A DNA stretch of 10,838 nt from CAZOKH01 sp964580315. Its GTDB lineage: Bacteria > Chloroflexota > Anaerolineae > Anaerolineales > Anaerolineaceae. How positions within the stretch are numbered: position 1 is the first letter of the stretch; every line of letters starts with the position of its first letter. The position numbers and the translations under genes were made by a program. The notes under the pieces were generated by a model. That model saw only the letters and a program-made list of their open reading frames with translations. It had not been told where the DNA came from and did not search any database. This document shows positions 6,393 through 10,838 of the stretch, in pieces. The DNA lies in assembly GCA_964580315.1 (NCBI GenBank), contig CAZOKH010000101.1, positions 1-10,838 on the forward strand. The letters are read 5' to 3'.

Positions 6393-8159
6393 TTAGCTCT
6401 CATGCACCCAGGCGAACACTTTATCCAGTTCTTCGTCGGTGATGGACCACTTTACATTGTGCGGCGGCAATATTTCATCGCGCATGAACTCGGGCGGGCG
6501 GTCATCAGCCGATGTGAAGCCGGCGCGCTCGTTGAACAGGCGCTCGATCTTCAAAATTTCTTTACCAATCGGGATGACATCTGCGCCGGTGATATTCAGA
6601 CCGGTGACGCCTGCGACCGATTCGGCCATGCCAGCCCAACCATCCGGGAAATCCAGAATGGGGAAGGCAATGAACAGGCAGTAACCGGTGCTGTCAATGA
6701 AAGCGGTGGCTGCCTGGAAGGTCAGCGAGAGATCGCCCTTGCCCTCGTCAGAAAGCGGGTCAACCTTGCCGCCCACACCGGCGATTTCAGGCGCAATGGT
6801 GTAGCCGGCGGTGTGATCAGCCCCCATGGGGGTGGTGGCATAGGTGACGCCGATGCCCTTAACCGCGCGCGGCTCGTAAGCCGGCATGGATTGCCCTTTG
6901 ACCACAGGCACGCGGTGCACGCCAAATGCGCGCGCCGTGTTTGCGCAGCCCTGGCCGAGGATGCGTCCCAGCGGGGTGGCTTTGCGAATTTCATCAAACA
7001 ATTTCAATGCGCCTTTTTTGTCGCCAAAGGGCAGCAAACCGCCGTCCATGGCAACCGCAATGGTGTTACCGGCTTCGATGGTGTCGAGACCAATGTCGTT
7101 GCATTCGCGCGTCATTTTCGCCACATAATCAATATCGTCGATGCCGCAGTTGGCGCCCAGCGACCAGGCGGTTTCATATTCAATGCAGGAGACCAAGACA
7201 TTGCCCGACTCGTCGGGGAAGATGTTGGAGCATTTGATGATGCAGCCGGGGTGGCAGCCGTGTCCCATGGTGCCGGGGCCTTTGTCTCCGCAGCGTTCTT
7301 TCACCAATTCGGCCATGCGCTCGCCCGAAATTTTGGCTGCGCCGTCAAAATGGCCGCTGCTGAAATTGCGGGTTGGCAAACCGCCGGCTTCATTGAGGAT
7401 GTTCACCAGGATGGCTGTGCCGTAGGAAGGCAAGCCGCCGCCGCGTTTGGTGAGGGGGTGTTCCATGATGGACTGGGTCAGTTTCTTGCGGCCGGTTTCA
7501 AACAGTTCTTTGTTGGCAATTTCAACACCGGGGCCGCCCTTGTCGTCAATGACCATGGCTTTAATGCGGCGTGCGCCCATCACTGCGCCCAGACCGCCGC
7601 GCCCGGCATAGCGTCCGGGGCCATTTTCGGTATCGTTGACCGAAATGCCGGCGTTGGACATCAATTGTTCACCCGCCGGTCCAATGCCCACCACGGCCGT
7701 GTCGGGATATTTTTCCCACAGCATGTTGTCCACATCATACATACCTTTGCCGGCCAGATGCGCGGCATCGTGGAAAGCCACGCCGTCTTTGGTTAATACC
7801 AGCAAGCGCCATTTTCTATCCTGGGGAGCGCCTTCAATGATGATGGCAGCCAGTCCCAGTTTGGCAATTTTTTGCCCGGAAAGACCGCCCGAATTCGATT
7901 CTTTGATGCCGCCGGTCAGCGGGCTTTTTGCCCCAAAGGAAGTTCGTCCGCTGGAGGGAGCAGCCGGCGAACCGGTTACCCAGCCGGGGGCAATTACCAG
8001 CTTGTTGTTGGGTCCCAGGGGGTGGCAGGTCGGATCAACTTCTTCAGCCACAATGGCTGAAGTCAGCGCACGTCCTCCCCAGCGCGCCCATTTTTGGGGA
8101 ACAGGCTCGTACTTGAAAGTTTGATCGGTCATGTTGATGCGTAGAATTTGTTTTGCCAT
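6393..8159 (-). CDS. Aldehyde:ferredoxin oxidoreductase family tungsten enzyme
   Basis: A 588-aa protein, near the usual 600-aa length. The N-terminal domain has GGRALTS (28-34), GWVTGSPAAPSSGRTSFGAKSPLTGG (59-84) and GRYAGRGGLGAVMGARRIKA (182-201), the signature of AOR domain 1 that holds the bis-pyranopterin. The [4Fe-4S] ligands are likely C302, C306 and C310 (in GCHPGCIIKC) plus C493 (in DSTGYCLF). ADHTAGY (447-453) is also family-typical. These enzymes reduce or oxidise carbonyl compounds with ferredoxin as electron carrier, in the cytoplasm; the substrate cannot be read here. AAAGGAG (8174-8168) is 8 bases before ATG 8159. The gene heads an operon with moaD and has a long leader of about 170 bases with strong potential structure. 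Divergent from a ModE-type regulator. The metal could be Mo, but the radical SAM neighbour favours W. Confidence 0.95.
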   Translation of the reverse strand: MAKQILRINMTDQTFKYEPVPQKWARWGGRALTSAIVAEEVDPTCHPLGPNNKLVIAPGWVTGSPAAPSSGRTSFGAKSPLTGGIKESNSGGLSGQKIAKLGLAAIIIEGAPQDRKWRLLVLTKDGVAFHDAAHLAGKGMYDVDNMLWEKYPDTAVVGIGPAGEQLMSNAGISVNDTENGPGRYAGRGGLGAVMGARRIKAMVIDDKGGPGVEIANKELFETGRKKLTQSIMEHPLTKRGGGLPSYGTAILVNILNEAGGLPTRNFSSGHFDGAAKISGERMAELVKERCGDKGPGTMGHGCHPGCIIKCSNIFPDESGNVLVSCIEYETAWSLGANCGIDDIDYVAKMTRECNDIGLDTIEAGNTIAVAMDGGLLPFGDKKGALKLFDEIRKATPLGRILGQGCANTARAFGVHRVPVVKGQSMPAYEPRAVKGIGVTYATTPMGADHTAGYTIAPEIAGVGGKVDPLSDEGKGDLSLTFQAATAFIDSTGYCLFIAFPILDFPDGWAGMAESVAGVTGLNITGADVIPIGKEILKIERLFNERAGFTSADDRPPEFMRDEILPPHNVKWSITDEELDKVFAWVHES

Positions 8160-8191
8160 ACCTCTTTCTCCTTTGTTAGTTGGTTTTCCTG

Positions 8192-8218
8192 AGCGTTATG
8201 TTAAAAGAAAATAGCGCT
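8192..8218. promoter_or_regulatory. ModE-box-like inverted repeat before the AOR gene
   Basis: AGCGTTAT (8192-8199) and ATAGCGCT (8211-8218) form an inverted repeat around 11 bases, with one of eight positions unmatched as DNA. The core CGTTAT-N11-ATAGCG resembles the CGTTAT-N12-ATAACG operator of E. coli modA as I recall it. It lies 33 bases upstream of the AOR start codon and opposite a ModE-type gene. The right arm also belongs to the leader RNA stem described separately. Confidence 0.45.
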
Positions 8219-8299
8219 CTTTTCTGCTTCCTAAACCAGGCAGGCTTTGGTCGCCTGGCGCTCACAACGAACGTGGCGCAAAAGGAAGGTAAGAGCACT
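8213..8299 (-). ncRNA. Candidate structured leader RNA (cis-regulatory) of the AOR gene
   Basis: Read as minus-strand RNA, AGUGCUCUU (8299-8291) pairs fully with AAGAGCGCU (8221-8213) including one U-G pair. Inside it CUUCC (8288-8284) pairs with GGAAG (8231-8227). Within these lie two hairpins: 8279-8258 (GCGCCAC/GUGaGCGC, 7-base loop) and 8258-8236 (CCAGGC/GCCUGG, 11-base loop). This nested stem with two arms has the look of a riboswitch aptamer, ending about 40 bases before the Shine-Dalgarno. Given the gene, the Moco/Tuco riboswitch class is the first hypothesis, but I could not match its consensus with confidence. One wobble favours the minus strand; the loop of the second arm would pair better on the plus strand. 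Confidence 0.5.
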
Positions 8300-8335
8300 A
8301 TTAGTCTTTTAAACCGTATTAACGATGTATGATAT

Positions 8336-8364
8336 ATAGTAGCGCAGAAAAGAAAATCTTGCAA
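8336..8364 (-). promoter_or_regulatory. Possible promoter of the AOR-moaD operon
   Basis: On the minus strand TTGCAA (8364-8359) and TACTAT (8341-8336) are 17 bases apart; each matches consensus at four of six positions. Transcripts would start near 8329 and include the structured region 8299-8213. The surrounding A/T-rich stretch also holds TATGAT (8328-8333) on the plus strand, a possible -10 for the divergent regulator, so the two promoters may overlap. Confidence 0.35.
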
Positions 8365-8411
8365 GTAAGGACACAAGAATTGAAACCTGTTGGTTGTCTT
8401 TACCTGCGACT

Positions 8412-8446
8412 AGCTCTCAGGGGGGATGCGGTGCAGCCTGAGAGCT
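8412..8446 (+). repeat. Perfect 10-bp hairpin in the leader of the ModE-like gene
   Basis: AGCTCTCAGG (8412-8421) and CCTGAGAGCT (8437-8446) are perfect inverted repeats around a G-rich 15-base loop. The right arm is followed by a partial copy (CTGAGA, 8445-8450) that could pair with the left arm instead, and then directly by the Shine-Dalgarno AGGAG (8453-8457). There is no T-run, so it is not a terminator. It could be an operator or an RNA switch for translation of the regulator. Confidence 0.6.
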
Positions 8447-8463
8447 GAGATCAGGAGATTGGT

Positions 8464-8799
8464 ATGCAGCCCGGATTTAATCTGTGGATTGAAATAGACG
8501 GCCAGGTGGCGCTTTCGGGTTGGCGGGTGAAATTGCTTAAGACCATCGCCGCCACCGGTTCGATCAATGCCGCCGCGCGCGAGATGGATATTCCCTATCA
8601 CACCACCTGGCAGAAGATTCATGAGATGGAAGAACGCCTGGGGGTGAAGCTGCTGGAGACGCGCATTGGCGGTGTGCAGGGCGGCGGCGCGCAGCTCTCG
8701 CCCGCCGCGCTGGAATACCTGGAAAAGATGGAAGCCTTCTATGCCGCCCTGACGCCGGTAGTGGAGAAAACCTTTCGGCGAATTTTTGAGGAGAAATAA
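8464..8799 (+). CDS. ModE-type helix-turn-helix regulator without a molybdate-binding domain
   Basis: A 111-aa protein with AGGAG six bases before ATG 8464. It matches the N-terminal DNA-binding domain of ModE: LLKTIAATGSINAAAREMDIPYHTTWQKIHEMEERLG (24-60) is the LysR-like helix-turn-helix, and GGVQGGGAQLSPAALEYL (69-86) is the ModE wing (GGxxGGGAxLT-type). A C-terminal helix (87-105) may dimerise. The C-terminal molbindin (TOBE) domains that sense molybdate or tungstate in full ModE (about 260 aa) are absent, so ligand sensing must be absent, be done by a partner, or use another mode. Divergent placement and nearby inverted repeats make the AOR-moaD operon the natural target. Ends in front of a bidirectional terminator. 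Confidence 0.88.
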   Translation: MQPGFNLWIEIDGQVALSGWRVKLLKTIAATGSINAAAREMDIPYHTTWQKIHEMEERLGVKLLETRIGGVQGGGAQLSPAALEYLEKMEAFYAALTPVVEKTFRRIFEEK

Positions 8800-8802
8800 A
8801 AA

Positions 8803-8835
8803 AAATCGGCGCCCCGCGAAGATGGGCGCCGATTT
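8803..8835. terminator. Bidirectional terminator between convergent ModE-like and cold-shock genes
   Basis: A perfect 12-bp stem (AAATCGGCGCCC 8803-8814 and its complement 8824-8835) with a 9-base loop. On the minus strand it is followed by a run of eight Ts (8805-8798), a strong terminator for the cold-shock operon. On the plus strand the tail is only GGTTATTTT, so termination of the ModE-like gene should be weaker. Confidence 0.88.
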
Positions 8836-8865
8836 GGTTATTTTGAAAAATGAATTAGGCTGGTA

Positions 8866-9075
8866 TTAAAGAAGAGTTACTTTGGAAGCCTGCAGGCCTT
8901 TCTGGCCTTTTTCGATGGTGAATTCCACTTTTTGTCCTTCTTCGAGGGTGCGGAAACCATCGCTCTGAATGGCGGAATAGTGAACAAACACATCGTCGCC
9001 GTTTTCCTGAGACAAGAAACCATAACCTTTGCTGTTATTGAACCACTTTACAGTACCTACTACACGATCTGACAT
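8866..9075 (-). CDS. CspA family cold-shock protein
   Basis: 69 aa from ATG 9075. The frame is open far upstream, but GGAGA before this ATG and the family length fix the start. RNP1 KGYGFL (16-21) and RNP2 VFVHY (29-33) are the nucleic-acid-binding motifs of the five-stranded OB fold; GTVKWFNNSKGYGF at 7-20 is the classic opening. Members bind single-stranded RNA/DNA and act as RNA chaperones, often but not only at low temperature. It lies 43 bases after the RRM gene in the same direction with no terminator between, so both are probably on one transcript. It ends before the bidirectional terminator. Confidence 0.97.
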   Translation of the reverse strand: MSDRVVGTVKWFNNSKGYGFLSQENGDDVFVHYSAIQSDGFRTLEEGQKVEFTIEKGQKGLQASKVTLL

Positions 9076-9118
9076 CTTACTTTCTCCAATTTTTATATGA
9101 AACAGTTGAATAGATTTT

Positions 9119-9499
9119 TTAGTAGCGACTTGAGCCGCCGCGGCGATCTCCACCGCCACGATTGCCGTAATTGCCGCCACGCCCACCACGGTCTCCATAA
9201 CCGCCGCTGTTGCGGCGCGGACCGCCAAATCCACCGCCTCGACCAGAATCTTCGCGCGGTCGGGCGAGATTTACCTTAATTTCTCGGTTGTTCAGGCTAT
9301 AGCCGTTGAACATGCTGATGGCTTTTTCTGCCTCTGCATCATTACTCATTTGCACAAAGGCAAAACCGCGTGATCTCCCGGTGGCGCGATCCATGATCAC
9401 TTCAGCCGAGGCCACAGTACCAGCCTGTGCAAACAGTGTCCCCAATTCTTCACTTGTGGTTGTAAATGCAAGGTTTCCAACAAACAGTTTGGTTTCCAT
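9119..9499 (-). CDS. RRM RNA-binding protein with RGG-type glycine-rich tail
   Basis: 126 aa from ATG 9499; the frame reaches a TTG at 9508, but the ATG gives the canonical METKLFVGNL start. One RRM covers residues 4-82, with RNP2 LFVGNL (5-10) and RNP1 RGFAFVQM (44-51). The tail (about 85-126) is Gly/Arg-rich, with RGG, DRGGRGG, NRGGG and RRGG repeats and a final RY. This is the architecture of the small glycine-rich RNA-binding proteins known from cyanobacteria (cold-inducible Rbp) and plants. It should bind single-stranded RNA in the cytoplasm. It is followed by a cold-shock protein gene, and its leader is about 100 bases long and structured, which suggests cold-regulated expression. The tail is likely disordered. 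Confidence 0.95.
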   Translation of the reverse strand: METKLFVGNLAFTTTSEELGTLFAQAGTVASAEVIMDRATGRSRGFAFVQMSNDAEAEKAISMFNGYSLNNREIKVNLARPREDSGRGGGFGGPRRNSGGYGDRGGRGGNYGNRGGGDRRGGSSRY

Positions 9500-9519
9500 C
9501 TCTATCAAGTTCCCTAACC

Positions 9520-9577
9520 CCCGGTCCTTTTAGCCGGGAATAAAGGAACCACCGTCCATAATCAGGAACGGCGGTTC
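9520..9577 (-). promoter_or_regulatory. Structured 5' leader of the RRM-csp operon
   Basis: The first hairpin on the transcript (9577-9546) pairs 12 bp around a loop of about 7-8 bases, with two G-U pairs that exist only in minus-strand RNA. The second (9538-9520) is a CCCGG/CCGGG stem whose 9-base loop holds AGGA. The start codon follows about 20 bases later. The position suggests temperature-dependent control as in cold-shock leaders; this is not shown. Confidence 0.5.
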
Positions 9578-9603
9578 AGGCACACTAACCTAATTACAAG
9601 GAA

Positions 9604-9630
9604 AGTATATCATAGATTTGATTTTGTCAA
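9604..9630 (-). promoter_or_regulatory. Predicted promoter of the RRM-csp operon
   Basis: On the minus strand a perfect -35 TTGACA (9630-9625) is followed after 15 bases by TATACT (9609-9604), preceded by TGA to give an extended -10. The short spacer is compensated by the extended element. The -35 overlaps the stop region of the upstream membrane-protein gene. Confidence 0.7.
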
Positions 9631-10181
9631 GATCGATCTGCCATCAATTTTTTGTGCAAATGTTCACCATGTTGGGCTTCAAACCAGGCTGCCAGGCGGT
9701 GCACCACCCACAGGTTTGCCAGCATGGCGGCGGTCATCACCCCAAAGGGCAGTGCCATTTGCTCCCAGTTCAGGCCGGTGCGCGCCATCACCGCCTGCAA
9801 TGCCAGCATGCAGTACAGGCCGGCTGGCAGGCTGGTAATCACGGCCGGGATGAACTTGCGGTAAACCAGAAACTGTCCCACATGCACAAGCAGGTGAAGG
9901 AAGAATGCCAGCAGCAGACCCGCCCACCAGGCATACCAGCCTTGCTCAACCGCCGCCACGCTGAAGGCGCTGATCAACACAAACTCTTCAGCCACTGCCA
10001 GCGCAAATGCAGATGTGGACAGAGCGCTGAAATGTCCCAGCAGTTTGTTTGACAGGCGCGGGAAGCGCCGCTGCAATTCGGCGGCGTTGTTTGCCACCCA
10101 AGTTTTCATCATCACGATCTCTTCAAAGTCGTGCAGCATAAAAACCAGCGGCAGCAGGTACAGGATGGTTTCGATCTTCAC
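9627..10181 (-). CDS. HXXEE domain integral membrane protein
   Basis: A 184-aa hydrophobic protein. The N-terminal helix carries HDFEE (17-21), the HXXEE motif that names the family; AVAEE (62-66) and HLLVH (96-100) with GQFLVYRKFIP (102-112) add further conserved polar residues inside membrane segments. About five transmembrane helices are likely (near 5-22, 54-76, 83-106, 112-133, 143-163), with a charged His-rich tail. Buried His and Glu residues suggest a metal site or intramembrane chemistry, but the family has no established function. The start is a GTG at 10181 with a poor Shine-Dalgarno; the reading begins MKIETILYLL. Divergent from the acetyltransferase gene. Confidence 0.85.
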   Translation of the reverse strand: MKIETILYLLPLVFMLHDFEEIVMMKTWVANNAAELQRRFPRLSNKLLGHFSALSTSAFALAVAEEFVLISAFSVAAVEQGWYAWWAGLLLAFFLHLLVHVGQFLVYRKFIPAVITSLPAGLYCMLALQAVMARTGLNWEQMALPFGVMTAAMLANLWVVHRLAAWFEAQHGEHLHKKLMADRS

Positions 10182-10200
10182 CCGATTTATCCAGCCGTGT

Positions 10201-10238
10201 TTGTGAGATAATACACAGCATTCTATTTATAGCACCAA
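10201..10238. promoter_or_regulatory. Possible divergent promoters between HXXEE and GNAT genes
   Basis: Plus strand: TTGTGA (10201-10206), 17 bases, then TATTTA (10224-10229). Minus strand: TATTAT (10213-10208), with TTGGTG (10238-10233) 19 bases upstream. All are only moderate matches; the gap is A/T-rich and short, so overlapping divergent promoters are plausible. Confidence 0.3.
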
Positions 10239-10257
10239 TTTTCCAGAGGTGAACGCA

Positions 10258-10776
10258 ATGGACGAAATCATCACATCTTTTGGCTGCCTGCGCCCCTGGC
10301 GCATGGAGGATGATGCAGCCGTCGCCAAACATGCCAACAACCGCGCCATTTGGCTCAACCTGCGCGATGGTTTTCCGCACCCATACGGGATTGAAGATGC
10401 GCGCAATTTTTTGAATATGGCCATCACCCAGCACCCCGACACCTTTTATGCCATTGCCACACCCGAAGAAGCCATTGGCTCCATTGGCATCACCATTTTG
10501 AGCGATGTGCACCGTCTGACCGCCGAGCTGGGCTACTGGCTGGCGGAGCCCTGCTGGGGGCGCGGCATCATGAGCGAGGCGGTGCGCGCCTTCACCGATT
10601 TTGCTTTTGAACGCTTTGGGCTGGTGCGCATTTTTGCCGAGCCTTATGCGCACAATGCCGCCTCTTGCCGCGTGCTGGAGAAGGCGGGTTTTAGCCTGGA
10701 AGGGCGCATGCGCTGCGCCGCGATTAAGGACGGTCAGATGACCGATATGTTTCTGTATGCCAGGATTAAAGAATAG
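10258..10776 (+). CDS. GNAT family N-acetyltransferase, RimJ/RimL type
   Basis: 172 aa from ATG 10258. AGAGG (10245-10249) is 8 bases upstream, which argues against the GTG at 10249. The fold elements are in order: LRPWRMEDDAAVAKHANN (11-28), AIGSIGIT (72-79), motif A ELGYWLAEPCWGRGIMSEAV (90-109) with the acetyl-CoA pyrophosphate loop at CWGRGI, and motif B NAASCRVLEKAGFSLEGRMR (133-152). This is the pattern of RimJ/RimL-like acetyltransferases acting on ribosomal protein N-termini, peptides or small amines. The acceptor cannot be told from sequence. Single gene, divergent from the HXXEE gene. Confidence 0.93.
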   Translation: MDEIITSFGCLRPWRMEDDAAVAKHANNRAIWLNLRDGFPHPYGIEDARNFLNMAITQHPDTFYAIATPEEAIGSIGITILSDVHRLTAELGYWLAEPCWGRGIMSEAVRAFTDFAFERFGLVRIFAEPYAHNAASCRVLEKAGFSLEGRMRCAAIKDGQMTDMFLYARIKE

Positions 10777-10819
10777 CCAACCATTTCTGTCATTAGTATG
10801 ATCAACCCAAAGGTATAAA

Positions 10820-10838
10820 ATGATAAATGGGGACACGG
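10820..10838 (+). other. Possible start of a next gene cut by the window edge
   Basis: An ATG at 10820 opens a frame that continues to the edge (six codons visible), with AAAGG at 10809-10813 as a possible ribosome-binding site. Too short to judge; TATAAA at 10814-10819 could equally be a -10. Confidence 0.2.

Noticed and set aside
6045..7796. A 583-codon open frame on the plus strand across the AOR and moaD genes
   Set aside because: It is the antisense shadow of AOR and MoaD, both of which carry full family motifs on the minus strand. Its translation is low-complexity and shows no known domain, and it crosses a terminator and promoter.
8412..8463. TPP riboswitch (a GCTGAGA string is present)
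   Set aside because: Only the short GCUGAGA match is there; the conserved ACCUGAUC/UAAUGCC half and the rest of the fold are missing.
9076..9234. N-terminal extension of the cold-shock protein to 122 aa
   Set aside because: The extension would overlap the RRM gene and is Ala/Val-rich frame-shadow of its RGG tail; a good ribosome-binding site supports ATG 9075.
10123..10836. A 237-codon minus-strand frame over the GNAT gene
   Set aside because: Antisense shadow; the plus-strand GNAT has all family motifs and a well-placed ribosome-binding site.

Overview
The window looks like part of an anaerobic bacterial chromosome. I favour Chloroflexota (Anaerolineae-like), judging from the mix of a tungsten-type aldehyde oxidoreductase with its own radical SAM maturase, PadR/DUF2812 genes, a glycine-rich RRM protein next to a cold-shock protein, and an HXXEE membrane protein. 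The taxon is an inference. No rRNA, tRNA, CRISPR array, transposase or phage gene was seen.

Left part (1-3975): a Cys-rich double [4Fe-4S] ferredoxin-like protein runs off the left edge on the minus strand. Divergent from it is a pirin closed by a strong terminator. A plus-strand run follows: PadR regulator, DUF2812 membrane protein, double-zinc-ribbon protein, and a small MoaD/ThiS-like beta-grasp protein without a terminal Gly-Gly. Two identical 10-bp palindromes 30 bp apart flank the -10 region of the PadR promoter and look like an autoregulatory operator.

Centre (3972-8799): a tungsten (or molybdenum) enzyme module. On the minus strand, in transcription order: an aldehyde:ferredoxin oxidoreductase (AOR) family enzyme and a canonical MoaD ending in Gly-Gly; then a terminator whose T-run merges into a new extended -10 promoter; then an unrecognised 269-aa protein and a radical SAM/SPASM maturase with an N-terminal AbrB-like domain. 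A stand-alone ModE-type helix-turn-helix regulator is transcribed divergently from the AOR gene. The 304-base gap between them holds a candidate structured leader RNA for the AOR gene, a ModE-box-like inverted repeat and a perfect 10-bp hairpin in the regulator's own leader. My reading is that MoaD serves pyranopterin synthesis, the radical SAM protein matures the oxidoreductase or a partner, and the ModE-like protein and/or the leader RNA tie expression to metal or cofactor supply.

Right part (8803-10838): a bidirectional terminator separates the ModE-like gene from a minus-strand cold-shock/RNA-binding pair (RRM-RGG protein, then CspA-family protein). That pair has a good promoter and a structured leader. 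The promoter overlaps the 3' end of an HXXEE membrane protein, which is divergent from a RimJ/RimL-type GNAT acetyltransferase. A possible new gene starts at the right edge.
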